A stretch of DNA of 32,369 bases from Planctomyces sp. (GTDB lineage: Bacteria; Planctomycetota; Planctomycetia; Planctomycetales; Planctomycetaceae): assembly GCA_005798445.1 (NCBI GenBank), contig SYJG01000355.1:1-32369 (forward strand). The letters run 5' to 3'. The position numbers were made by a program, and so were the translations under genes. The notes under the pieces are model-generated. The model made no database searches and was not told where the DNA came from. It saw nothing but the letters and a program-made list of their open reading frames with translations. Position 1 is the stretch's first letter; every line of letters begins with the position of its first letter. This document shows, one piece after another, positions 1 through 7,994 of the stretch.

Positions 1-140
1 AACCTGACGACCGCCCATGCTCTGGCCGTTCAATCCTCTCGCAGGTAAGACCATCAACCGGAGAGCCGGATGCGGGAAACCCGCCCGTCCGGTTCGGAGG
101 GAGGGGCGACTGAACTCAATCAGTCGTTCCTACCCCTATC
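1..140 (+). mobile_element. 3' end of a group II intron (domains V and VI)
   Basis: Positions 63-95 fold as a group II domain V: GAGCCGGA (63-70) pairs with TCCGGTTC (88-95), the AGC catalytic triad lies at 64-66, an upper GCGGG/CCCGC stem carries an AAA-type loop, and a short bulge follows. Positions 101-137 form domain VI: CGACTGA (107-113) pairs with TCAGTCG (120-126), a GGGG/CCCC base closes the stem, and an unpaired A near 131-132 is the candidate branch point. The intron ends with CTATC at about 140, a common bacterial group II 3' end. The reverse transcriptase/maturase gene and domains I-IV would lie left of the window; nothing in 1-60 could be assigned further. The 3' splice site lies only 3-4 bases beyond the stop codon of the DUF1501 gene on the other strand. 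Confidence 0.85.
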
Positions 141-143
141 AAA

Positions 144-1547
144 TCAAAACACCCGCTCCAGCACCCGGCCACGGCTGATTGGATGCGGGCGATTCAGTGG
201 ATCACGAATCTCGCTTTGTGGGTCGATTCCCAGCGAGTGATACAGCGTCGCCAGCAGATCGCCCGGTTCGACGGCGAAGTCTTTGGGGTAAGCTCCATCC
301 TTGTCGCTGGAGCCGAGCACTTGCCCGCCGCGCACGCCCCCGCCGGCCAACGTGATCGAGAAGACATTGCCCCAGTGATTGCGGCCGATTGTCGGATGTG
401 GAGCGACGTACTCCACCTTCGGAGTGCGGCCGAACTCACCCATCCAGATCACGAGCGTTTCGCTGAGCAAACCGCGTTGCTCCAAATCATCGAGCAATAC
501 CGGATACGATTGATCCATCGGTGGCATGAGCTTGCGTTTGAGATTGTCTTCCAACTTCCAGTGCGCGTCCCACATCGGCGTGTCGTCGTCTTTGTCGCGA
601 TGCCAATTGACTTGGACCAGCGGCACTCCCGCTTCGACCAATCGCCGCGCGAGCAAACAACCCTGACCAAACTTGTGCCGACCATATCGCTCGCGCACCT
701 TTGGTGGTTCGCGGCTGAGGTCAAGTGCCTCGCGTGCTCGGCGGCCTACGAGCAAATCGAACGCTTGCTGCGAGTCAGTCAGGTAAGTCTTCCAAGTTGC
801 ATCGCCGCGCAACCCAGCCTCGGGCGAATCAACCAGATTCAGCAAGTCGGTGCGAGCGGACAGACGTACGTCCGAAACGCCGTCCATCAACGACAACTCT
901 GGAATCTTGAAATCACTTGCGGAGGGATCGCAGGTTAGCCGCCACGGATCAAAACGGCTCCCCAAAAAACCGCCATGTTGACCCGGATAAAACGGAACGT
1001 TGAAGATCGGCTCAGGGATCACGACGGCCGCCGGAATACCGGGTGGAGCTTGCCGAAAGCCTTTGACGATCGAACTGAATGTTGGAAAGTCGCTGCGGCG
1101 ATCGACCACGTCATCGCGACCCTTGCCGAGCGGGTGCAGCACACCAGTCAACATTTCGTAGCTGCTACCGGGATGCGACGGATTGTCGGTGTGGACCGCT
1201 CGCAGCACACACAGTTTGTCGAGGATGCGGGCTGTGTTTGGCATCAGCTCGCCGACACGAATTCCCGGAAGGCTGGTTGAGATGGAGCCGAACGGCCCGC
1301 GAATCTCCGCCGGCGCGTCCGGTTTGGGATCCCACGTCTCATGCTGCGGCGGGCCGCCCGTCATCCACAACACGATGCAGGATTTGGCCCGACCAAAACT
1401 CGGCCGTGCATCCGCAGCAACAGTCCGCTTCGCCGCAAGAAGCTGCGGTATTGAAACTCCGAATGCGCTCAAGCCACCCAGCCGCAACATCTCGCGGCGT
1501 GTGTACCCGTCGCACAACCGAGCACTCGACCCCAGCAGACTGAACAT
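144..1547 (-). CDS. DUF1501 family protein with twin-arginine signal
   Basis: This 467-residue protein belongs to the DUF1501 family (alkaline-phosphatase-like fold), which is highly expanded in planctomycetes and usually paired with DUF1549/DUF1553 cytochrome-type proteins; no such partner is visible here. The N-terminus carries a Tat-like motif TRREMLRLGG at residues 16-25 followed by a hydrophobic stretch, so export as a folded protein is likely. Family motifs seen are IVLWMTGGPPQHETWDPKPD (about 58-77), VPLVQVNWH in the middle and LVIWMGEFGRTP near residue 370, followed by GRNHWG. The ATG at 1547 is preceded by CAGGAGT, a good ribosome-binding site, about 8 bases upstream. The enzymatic role is unknown. 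The stop codon lies 3-4 bases from the end of an antisense group II intron, so the gene may have lost its natural terminator. Confidence 0.93.
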   Translation of the reverse strand: MFSLLGSSARLCDGYTRREMLRLGGLSAFGVSIPQLLAAKRTVAADARPSFGRAKSCIVLWMTGGPPQHETWDPKPDAPAEIRGPFGSISTSLPGIRVGELMPNTARILDKLCVLRAVHTDNPSHPGSSYEMLTGVLHPLGKGRDDVVDRRSDFPTFSSIVKGFRQAPPGIPAAVVIPEPIFNVPFYPGQHGGFLGSRFDPWRLTCDPSASDFKIPELSLMDGVSDVRLSARTDLLNLVDSPEAGLRGDATWKTYLTDSQQAFDLLVGRRAREALDLSREPPKVRERYGRHKFGQGCLLARRLVEAGVPLVQVNWHRDKDDDTPMWDAHWKLEDNLKRKLMPPMDQSYPVLLDDLEQRGLLSETLVIWMGEFGRTPKVEYVAPHPTIGRNHWGNVFSITLAGGGVRGGQVLGSSDKDGAYPKDFAVEPGDLLATLYHSLGIDPQSEIRDPLNRPHPISRGRVLERVF

Positions 1548-1639
1548 GCGGGACTCCTGAGGGAATCAAACCAGGATTTCCTGCGGTGCCGTCAGGCGGA
1601 CGGAATTGTAATCATTCTCGATCAAGAGACTCCAGTTCT

Positions 1640-3769
1640 TCAATTTCCATCAACTGCTGACCGAAGTGTTCGTAGCGCCCGCTCCAGAAAATCGTAAGCC
1701 CGCTTCCGTGAGTCTTCCGGGAACGAGTGTCCCACCTCCGGATAATGACTGACGAGGTCGTCCACCTTGCCGTTCAATTCGTAGATCGGCCGCACAGCGG
1801 CAAACACGTCTTTGACTCCGGAGACATCGAAGTCACTGTCCTTCGTGGCGGCGGAGGCAAACAACGGACGTGGGGCGATCGCACCGATCAACTCGTGGAA
1901 GTCGAACGGCAGGCGATTCGCATCGTTCTTAAACTCGCTGGCAATCAGCGGCATGTAGCGCGGGCCGGTCCAGCTCGGCACATCATCTTTTTGCATCGAC
2001 GAAAAGCCGCAACTGGAGACGATCGCTTTCAGACGCGGCTCAAAAACGGCGGTGAAAATCGCGTTGTGGCCGCCGAGCGAATGACCGATGCAGCCGATGC
2101 GCTCCGCGTCCACTTCCGGCAGCGTTTCCAGTAGGTCGACGGCTCGGATGTTGTCCCAGATCGCCTTCATCGTTCCGCTGACGTAGCCGTGCTTCGAATC
2201 GAAGTCATAAACATGCTCGCCGAAGCTTGGATAGTCAGGAGCCAGCGTGACGAAGCCGCGCTCAGCCAATTCGAGGGCGTACTTCAAACCCGGATCGCCG
2301 CGAATGCCTGCCGGCTCATCCTTGCCGGCGTTCGTGGTTTGCTGAAGACACAGCACTGCAGGCCGTGGGGTCGGCTTCCCACCTGCCTCTGTGCTGGTCG
2401 GCAAGCTGGAAGCCTGCCTCACGGGGAGAAACAAATACGCGGTCACGCGGTCGGACGGATCGGATTGAAAACTCAACTTGCGACGGGTCAGCGATCCGAC
2501 TTTGACGTCCTCAACAATCTTCACGTCCAGTGGCACGCGGCGGAGCGGACTTGGCAGAGGGCCGGTCACTCGTTGGAAGTGACGAACGATGTGCTTGCGA
2601 CGCCTGGCCCAATCGGCAGGCGATTTGATGCCCTGCTTCGTACCGTTGCTGTCGAGCACGAACGACAGGTCTTGATGATTCGGGTATTCCGACAGCGGTT
2701 CACTCGCGACGAAGCGGCCCAATGGAACGCCGGCGGAATAGTCAATCTCGAACGCGCCGTTCGAGGTGCGGTAGTGGATCGTCTCGCGTCGCTCAAAATC
2801 ACTCGATTCAGTTCGTTCGCGGCGGTCGGCGTCGCTCGGCGAAAGAAACGTCGCACCGAGTTGCAGGACGATCTCCGTACGATTGCCGAGCGCATGTCCG
2901 GTGGACGTGAAAACTCTGCCGTCGATGCGATCCTTTCCGATGAAGTGCGGCTCAACGTCGAGCTTTGCACGACGCATTCCCTCTGCCATCTCGACGGCAT
3001 CCGGAAACGGGCAGGTCGTGTCGTCGCGACCGTGAACAGTGATGATCTTCGTCCGCGAGCCGAGAGACTTCGTCGTCGCCAGGTGATCTGGATTTCCGAG
3101 AAACCGCAGTTCCTGATGATCCAGCGACAAAAAATACGGACTCGCCGGATCGCGGCTGAACCGAGCGTCGAGGTCGCTGCCACCCGGCATTTTGAACGCG
3201 ATGTCGTCCGACAACTTCTTCATGCCGCACAGGTCAATGACGCACGCGAACGTGCGTGGCGCGAGCTTGTGGCACATCAGCGTCACGTTGCCTCCGCCGG
3301 AGCCGCCGGTCGCGAATACTCGACCGTTTGCGAACTTCACTCCCCTGCCCTGCAATCCCTGATCGAGCCACCACAACGCTCGCAAAGCGTCGAGAGCTTG
3401 CAGATAGCCGAAGTCGTACGGCTCCGGACCCTCGATCGAGTCCTTCGGGCCGCTCTGCAAATAGTTCACGCAGAGTGCGACGACGTTGAGCTTCTCGGCC
3501 AGCACGGTCGGACTCGCCGTGCCGACACAATCGGTGCCGCCCCAGTTGTGCAGCGTCAGCATCAGACCGGTTCGCTCGCCGACGTTTGCCAGCTTGCCGC
3601 CGGGATAATGTACGAGCACTCGGACGCGGCGCGGACCTGGCCGCAGCGGCCATTCCTGAGCCGGAATCTCGACGGCAGCATTCTGCTCCGGCAACGAGGG
3701 CCAATCGTCGGCGATCACGGGTTGAGCCAACAGCAGTCCACACAGAACAATGAGCAGCCGGAGAATCAT
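1640..3769 (-). CDS. secreted tandem alpha/beta hydrolase (esterase-like)
   Basis: About 709 residues starting MILRLLIVLC. This ATG is preceded by GGAGGGG at close spacing, so it is preferred over in-frame TTG/ATG codons 12-15 bases upstream. A signal peptide ends near residue 20 (PVIA-DDW). Two alpha/beta-hydrolase domains follow. Domain 1 (about 45-320) has the nucleophile motif GGSGGG (Ser157), an acid candidate in HGRDD and a His in STGHALG. Domain 2 (about 360-700) resembles the acetyl-xylan-esterase/dienelactone-hydrolase group, with GHSLGG as nucleophile elbow and VGHSFP for the His. The likely role is ester hydrolysis of exported or polysaccharide substrates; the exact substrate cannot be read. 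The strand LFLPV of domain 2 is followed by a Ser/Pro/Gly-rich segment (about 450-469) encoded by an imperfect palindrome, after which the core resumes with RPAVLCLQQT. The segment is unlike family members and looks like an in-frame repeat insertion. Confidence 0.9.
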   Translation of the reverse strand: MILRLLIVLCGLLLAQPVIADDWPSLPEQNAAVEIPAQEWPLRPGPRRVRVLVHYPGGKLANVGERTGLMLTLHNWGGTDCVGTASPTVLAEKLNVVALCVNYLQSGPKDSIEGPEPYDFGYLQALDALRALWWLDQGLQGRGVKFANGRVFATGGSGGGNVTLMCHKLAPRTFACVIDLCGMKKLSDDIAFKMPGGSDLDARFSRDPASPYFLSLDHQELRFLGNPDHLATTKSLGSRTKIITVHGRDDTTCPFPDAVEMAEGMRRAKLDVEPHFIGKDRIDGRVFTSTGHALGNRTEIVLQLGATFLSPSDADRRERTESSDFERRETIHYRTSNGAFEIDYSAGVPLGRFVASEPLSEYPNHQDLSFVLDSNGTKQGIKSPADWARRRKHIVRHFQRVTGPLPSPLRRVPLDVKIVEDVKVGSLTRRKLSFQSDPSDRVTAYLFLPVRQASSLPTSTEAGGKPTPRPAVLCLQQTTNAGKDEPAGIRGDPGLKYALELAERGFVTLAPDYPSFGEHVYDFDSKHGYVSGTMKAIWDNIRAVDLLETLPEVDAERIGCIGHSLGGHNAIFTAVFEPRLKAIVSSCGFSSMQKDDVPSWTGPRYMPLIASEFKNDANRLPFDFHELIGAIAPRPLFASAATKDSDFDVSGVKDVFAAVRPIYELNGKVDDLVSHYPEVGHSFPEDSRKRAYDFLERALRTLRSAVDGN
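2365..2422. repeat. imperfect palindrome inside hydrolase coding region
   Basis: Arms 2365-2387 and 2400-2422 (23 bases each) are reverse complements at roughly 17-18 of 23 positions, separated by 12 bases. The element lies wholly inside the tandem hydrolase gene and stays in frame, encoding a Ser/Pro/Gly-rich stretch between two conserved beta-strand segments. The core AGGCTTCC/GGAAGCCT is typical of dispersed palindromes in planctomycete genomes (general knowledge, not searched here). Confidence 0.6.
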
Positions 3770-3897
3770 TCGCCCCTCCATCAAAACTTCATCGCGATAC
3801 CATCACGAATGGCCGCAGTATAAAGCTCTCACGAATCACCGTCTTGTGCCTGGAGTCAAAACGGGATGCGGTTCAAGCTCGGCAGAGCCCTTTGGCT

Positions 3898-4028
3898 TAT
3901 ACCTCGCACGGCCATTGGTGAGATGTTTCTGAGCGGTACGGCGCTAGCCGCCGGTCCATCAGTTCGGCCGAGACCGGCGGCTAGCGCCTTGCCGCTCAGA
4001 AGTCCCCAATCTGAACGTGCGAGGTATA
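3898..4028. repeat. nested inverted repeat with 13-bp perfect terminal arms
   Basis: Outer arms TATACCTCGCACG (3898-3910) and CGTGCGAGGTATA (4016-4028) are perfect reverse complements. Inside them, 3927-3956 and 3972-4001 form a second hairpin that matches at 28 of 30 positions around a 15-base loop. The whole element lies downstream of the UbiD gene (which ends at 4070) and upstream of the hydrolase gene (which starts at 3769), so it could end UbiD transcription or be a small non-autonomous mobile element. The rest of the 300-base gap 3770-4069 shows no gene. Confidence 0.85.
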
Positions 4029-4069
4029 GTTTCGCGACGCGGAAGAGTCCTAATGGTCGCGGTACGGTT

Positions 4070-6049
4070 TCACCACAAGCCGTGCAGTGGAGCGTTGTTG
4101 GCGAATAGTGCATCGACTCGCCGAGTGGTCTCAGGTTCTTCGGTTAACGGCGGGGCATGATGCGGTTTGCTGCGGGCATCGATGATGAGTGAGCCTCGGC
4201 AGCCCCAATGCTTTTGTTGGACGAACGCGCCGAGACCGGTGATATCGGCGGCAGGGTTCGAGCGAGTAAATGTCGTCCACAGCCAGTTGTTGATCGTTCG
4301 CGCGGCGAACTCGCTGTCATCGACGAGCGTGATGAGCGGAAAGGCGTTGATCGGCGAGTTCGCGGCGAAGTGTCGCAGGAACTGGCCGATCGATCGTTCC
4401 TGCTCGCCATCGCTGGCTCCGAATCGTGTGTCGAACGGTGGAGCGGCGATGACGAGAACGCCCGGCATTGCGACAAACGGGTCGCGGAAGCCGTTCGGCA
4501 ATGACAAGTCGGACGGGACGATGTTCGGCAACTCGCGGCGCGACGAACCCGCCGCTGCGATGACCAGCTTTGAGCCGGCGTTGAATCCTTGGCCGGAGTA
4601 GTCAAGCGTGTCGATCGTCGTCTGCGTTTGGAAATGCAGGTCGGTGCGCCAATCGACTCGCTCCAGAACGTGGCGAAAGAATTCCGGGATGTCGTGAATG
4701 TCGAGTTGTGGGTTGTCCTCGCCTGCGACAATGAAAAGGTACTTCGCGAGCGACAACTGCCCTTGGCCGAGGATTGCATTGGCACACGTCAATAACTCTT
4801 GCGGTTTACGCGGCGACGCATACGGCACATAACGCTCGCTGCCGATCGCGAGTAGCAAAGGATGGACTCCAGCGGCGTCGATGGCGTGAACCGCTTTCAC
4901 TCCGCCAATAACCGTCGGGATAATCGGGCCGGTGATTTCGTGGATGATGGCACCGAAGCTCGTGTCCTCCTGAGGCGGCCGGCCAACGACGGTGAATGGC
5001 CAGATGGCTCCGTCCCGATGGAAGACCTTTTCGACCCGCAACACGGGGAAGTCGTGAGCCAGGCTGTAGTAGCCCAGATGATCTCCAAATGGACCTTCTG
5101 GTTTCAGGCCGCTCGGATCGACCGTCCCAACGATGCAGAAGTCGGCTTCGGCAGCGATGGACAGCGGCGCTCGGCGCGGGTCTCCTGCCCCCGCCGTGAT
5201 CCGTGACCGCAGGTCTCCATGTTCTCGGCCGTGTTCCTGAATTGGGAGACCTACGGTCGCGTCCAGCGGCGGGGTCAGGAGACCCGCGCCGAGCGCAGTC
5301 CCACGAATCATCCGCACTCGTCGTCCGCCAATCGCACCTGCGAACGTGAGCTCGCTCATTCCTTCCGGCAACGGCATGACCGCAGAGAGTGTCATCGCCG
5401 GTGGACCGCCCACAAAAATGTTGACTCGGAATGGTTCGCCTCGGCGAATTGCGGTGGCGTGATGGACACCAATGCTGCGATGAATCTGGTAGTGCAGACC
5501 GATCTCTTGGTTGGGCTGATACCGTCCGCCGGAAATCTGAACGCGATACATGCCAAGATTGGAGTGCTGCCAGCCGGGCCGGTCGGCATCTTCTGTGTAA
5601 ACTTGCGGCAGCGTGATGAACGCTCCGCCGTCCTTCGGCCAGTTGACGATCTGCGGAAGTTGATCGATCGTGGTCTCATTCGCGAGCACTGGCCCGCGCG
5701 AGACAAACTTTGGCAGCATGTGCAGCGCGGTGAATGGTGCTGAGCGATATCGCCAAGGATTCCGCGTCAGGCACATCGGGTCGATCTTCAACTCGACCAA
5801 GCGTCGCACGGCGTCGAGCGTGTCTCGAAACAGAAATCGAGTGCGCTCGATCGTACCAAACAGATTTGCCAGCAACGGGAAGCGGCAGTCCTTCGGTCGC
5901 GTGAAAAGCAGTGCCGGGCCACCAGCCTGGTAGACGCGACGCTGAATTTCGGCGATTTCCAAATGCGGATCGACTTCGGCATCGATGCGAATCAACTGCT
6001 TCGACCGTTCAAGGTCGGCGACACATTCTTGGAGATTGCGATAGCCCAT
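4070..6049 (-). CDS. UbiD family prenyl-FMN-dependent decarboxylase with inserted segment
   Basis: This 659-residue protein is a member of the UbiD family, which decarboxylates aromatic or unsaturated acids with prenylated FMN made by a UbiX partner; in this lineage ubiquinone or menaquinone synthesis is the likely pathway. Visible signatures are HSNLGMYRVQISGG (about 162-175, prFMN/Mn region), HHATAIRRGEPFRV (196-209), and PEGPFGDHLGYY (317-328), where Glu318 and the following Asp match the acidic active-site pair of bacterial UbiD. Between MIRG (ending at 250) and IAAEADF (from 298) lies a Gly/Pro/Arg-rich stretch encoded by a 130-bp palindrome. Typical family members run straight from one strand to the next at this point, so about 44 residues appear inserted. 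The gene starts at an ATG preceded only by a weak ribosome-binding site. No UbiX gene is in the window. Confidence 0.92.
   Translation of the reverse strand: MGYRNLQECVADLERSKQLIRIDAEVDPHLEIAEIQRRVYQAGGPALLFTRPKDCRFPLLANLFGTIERTRFLFRDTLDAVRRLVELKIDPMCLTRNPWRYRSAPFTALHMLPKFVSRGPVLANETTIDQLPQIVNWPKDGGAFITLPQVYTEDADRPGWQHSNLGMYRVQISGGRYQPNQEIGLHYQIHRSIGVHHATAIRRGEPFRVNIFVGGPPAMTLSAVMPLPEGMSELTFAGAIGGRRVRMIRGTALGAGLLTPPLDATVGLPIQEHGREHGDLRSRITAGAGDPRRAPLSIAAEADFCIVGTVDPSGLKPEGPFGDHLGYYSLAHDFPVLRVEKVFHRDGAIWPFTVVGRPPQEDTSFGAIIHEITGPIIPTVIGGVKAVHAIDAAGVHPLLLAIGSERYVPYASPRKPQELLTCANAILGQGQLSLAKYLFIVAGEDNPQLDIHDIPEFFRHVLERVDWRTDLHFQTQTTIDTLDYSGQGFNAGSKLVIAAAGSSRRELPNIVPSDLSLPNGFRDPFVAMPGVLVIAAPPFDTRFGASDGEQERSIGQFLRHFAANSPINAFPLITLVDDSEFAARTINNWLWTTFTRSNPAADITGLGAFVQQKHWGCRGSLIIDARSKPHHAPPLTEEPETTRRVDALFANNAPLHGLW
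5167..5296. repeat. 130-bp near-perfect palindrome inside ubiD-like gene
   Basis: Outer arms 5167-5196 and 5267-5296 are reverse complements at 29 of 30 positions. Inner arms 5205-5218 and 5245-5258 match at 13 of 14 and share the same centre (about 5231.5), so this is one long dyad with an irregular apex. It is translated in frame as residues about 252-295 of the decarboxylase, with no stop codon in the used frame. Its arms are Gly/Cys-rich DNA (CTCGGCGCGGGTCTCC core), unlike the surrounding coding sequence. Confidence 0.92.
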
Positions 6050-6060
6050 GATGGGATTTT

Positions 6061-6136
6061 CGATTTTTGATTTGCGATTGCCACGACTCCAGCGAGACGT
6101 TGGCAGTTCAAATCGAAAATCGCAAATCTCAAATCG
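6061..6136. repeat. AT-rich inverted repeat upstream of ubiD-like gene
   Basis: Arms 6061-6079 and 6118-6136 are reverse complements at 17 of 19 positions and made of GATTT/AAATC units. It lies between the start of the UbiD-type gene (6049) and the terminator of the Cys-rich gene, so it falls in the leader or promoter of the decarboxylase gene. A role as promoter-proximal hairpin is possible, but nothing else supports it. Confidence 0.6.
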
Positions 6137-6170
6137 AAAATAAAAAGACCCCCGGATTGCTCCGGGGGTC
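6137..6170 (-). terminator. intrinsic (rho-independent) terminator
   Basis: Read on the minus strand, a perfect 10-bp GC-rich stem (GACCCCCGGA, loop GCAA, TCCGGGGGTC; 6147-6170) is followed directly by TTTTTATTTTC. It lies about 50 bases past the stop codon of the Cys-rich HEAT-repeat gene and is the clearest classical terminator in the window. Confidence 0.9.
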
Positions 6171-6219
6171 GTGAAAACCGAGTTGTCAGTTGAGCCTGCC
6201 TTGAAGCGGGCTCGTCAGA

Positions 6220-7386
6220 TTAACTACGCAGTCCGAACAGGTTGCCGAGCTTGTTGGTCTTCTTCGTCGTCGGGCTCGTCGAACGGGACGGGAAGTAGGC
6301 CTTGGGTTCGGTCGGAGGAGCCGGGGCCGGAGCCGGAGCCGCCTCAGGAGCAGCAGCCGGAGTCGTTCCGCAGCCAGTCGCACCGCAACCGGCTTTGCAG
6401 CAACCTTTGTCACCACAGCAGCCATCGACCACTTGATAGCCACAAGCACGCAGACCCTCTTCCGCTTGACGACGAACGCCACGGTCGCAATCGCCCAAGG
6501 CAGCCGTCAACGCGGTGACGATTTCGCACGAGCAGCAGCAAGGATTCTTGCGGAGCTGATCGCCAATCTCGTCGGCCGCTTCCCAGCGAACTCGTTCGTC
6601 GCAGTCATTCAGACCGTAGATGAACGCGGACATGATCTCAGGATTGCAGACGCAGCTATACTTGTCGCCCAAGCGATCAAGAGCTTTGCGGCGATCTTTG
6701 GCATAACAAGACGTCTGAGACTTGTAGATCAGGCACGCAATGTCGGCCGAGTGATCTTCGCAGCAGGTGTTGCCGCAGCAGCTATTGGCATCTTTGCCAC
6801 AGCAAGCATTGGCGTTTTTGCAGCAGGCATTGGCTGCCGGAGCCGCACAGCTAGGACCACACGCTGCGGGAGCGCAGCACGCCTTCGGACCGCACGGAGC
6901 CGCACAGGCCGGAGCACAGGCTGCGGGAGCAGCACAGGCCGGAGCGCACTTCGGAGCACAAGGAGCGGCACAGTTCGGAGCACAGTTGTTGGCACAGGCA
7001 GCGGCCGGGGCCGCACACGCTGGAGCACACGCCGCAGGAGCAGCGCACGCCGGAGCGCACTTCGGAGCACATCCGTTGGTGCCACAGGCAGCGCCTGGAG
7101 CAGCACAGTTCGGATCGCACCCCTTCTTGCAGCAACCTGACGCATCGTGGCCGCAGCAGCTGGGCTTGCAGCAGGGATTCGTCAACGTCGAGCAAGCACG
7201 TTGATACGTGTGGACCGTCGGGCAACATGGCCGAGCGATCGTTGGTTTGCAGCACGAGGGCTGACAGGTCGATGTGCAGCAGCTTGATTTCGCTGTTCCA
7301 CAGCAAGAGTCGAACAGGCCGGCTTGCGCCACCCCACCCAACCCCAGAGTTGCGACCACGGCGGTCAAAGTCTTGATCCAGTTCAT
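6220..7386 (-). CDS. exported Cys/Ala/Pro-rich protein with HEAT-like repeats
   Basis: About 388 residues starting MNWIKTLTAVVATLG, with a signal peptide cleaved after GVAQA. The next 180 or so residues are dominated by short repeats of the type CAPACAAP and CAPKCAP interspersed with CC pairs (CCGKDANSCCGNTCC). Two HEAT-like helical repeats follow (RRKALDRLGDKYSC and ERVRWEAADEIGDQL), with a third at RGVRRQAEEGLRACG, and then an Ala/Pro/Glu-rich tail. Such proteins are known from planctomycete cell envelopes, where disulfide-rich proteins are thought to rigidify the wall; that role is inference here. The ATG at 7386 has GGAG about 11 bases upstream. An open frame continues further upstream to 7557, but its translation has no signal peptide or repeat character. 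A strong terminator follows the gene, so it is likely monocistronic and well expressed. Confidence 0.88.
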   Translation of the reverse strand: MNWIKTLTAVVATLGLGGVAQAGLFDSCCGTAKSSCCTSTCQPSCCKPTIARPCCPTVHTYQRACSTLTNPCCKPSCCGHDASGCCKKGCDPNCAAPGAACGTNGCAPKCAPACAAPAACAPACAAPAAACANNCAPNCAAPCAPKCAPACAAPAACAPACAAPCGPKACCAPAACGPSCAAPAANACCKNANACCGKDANSCCGNTCCEDHSADIACLIYKSQTSCYAKDRRKALDRLGDKYSCVCNPEIMSAFIYGLNDCDERVRWEAADEIGDQLRKNPCCCSCEIVTALTAALGDCDRGVRRQAEEGLRACGYQVVDGCCGDKGCCKAGCGATGCGTTPAAAPEAAPAPAPAPPTEPKAYFPSRSTSPTTKKTNKLGNLFGLRS

Positions 7387-7994
7387 AACGCAGCGTCTCC
7401 TTCCCTTGGGACTAATGTCAGACACGGACCGCCGATGGTGCCAGGGGGGCGAACAGGCGGTTTTTCGGACACCGAGGAGAAGCAGGAAACCGCCCGCGAC
7501 GCGCGTCGCGATCTTCTCAGCGGATCCATATTCCCACCGGCCGGGCCGTGGTGACAAAATTCAAAACGCACCACAGACTCAGAGTCCTTGCCAGCTCCGA
7601 AATTACGGGGCCACGCAGAGGCGTTTGCAGGTAGACGCCTCACAATCGGAGATGGCAGGTCTAGTGCTCTGAATCGGCAACGTCGAAACGGCCCCTTGAA
7701 CTTCTCAAGTCTGCAAATTGCAAAAGACTTACGTCAATTTTGCGTCTAGTCGCATCACTCTTGGCGGGTAGTCAATTTGCAGGCGACTTTGACGGCAAAA
7801 GACAGCCGATGGCATCACCAAATGCCTGAAGATAGGCAAACTGCGCTTGTTTTGGAGATTCAACTTGACCGCTTCGGATCATGCGAATCGTGCCACCAAA
7901 GCTCCGCTAGTCAGGTGAGTCGGCGCGAGTGTGTGACGCAGGGGAACCTCTCCTGGAACGCGGGTTCGCCGTTGTGTTCCGGCGAGGACAGCCG
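7387..7994. other. 608-base divergent intergenic region
   Basis: This gap separates the divergently transcribed Cys-rich gene and the small soluble-protein gene, so it should hold both promoters. I could not identify convincing -35/-10 pairs. A small inverted repeat (GAGGCGT ... ACGCCTC, about 7618-7641) is the only structure seen. Open frames crossing the gap do not look coding. Confidence 0.5.

Noticed and set aside
2189-3823. Long plus-strand open frame opposite the tandem hydrolase
   Set aside because: It is the antisense of conserved hydrolase motifs (both nucleophile elbows). Its translation is rich in Arg, Gln and His and has no start context, as expected of a shadow frame in GC-rich DNA.
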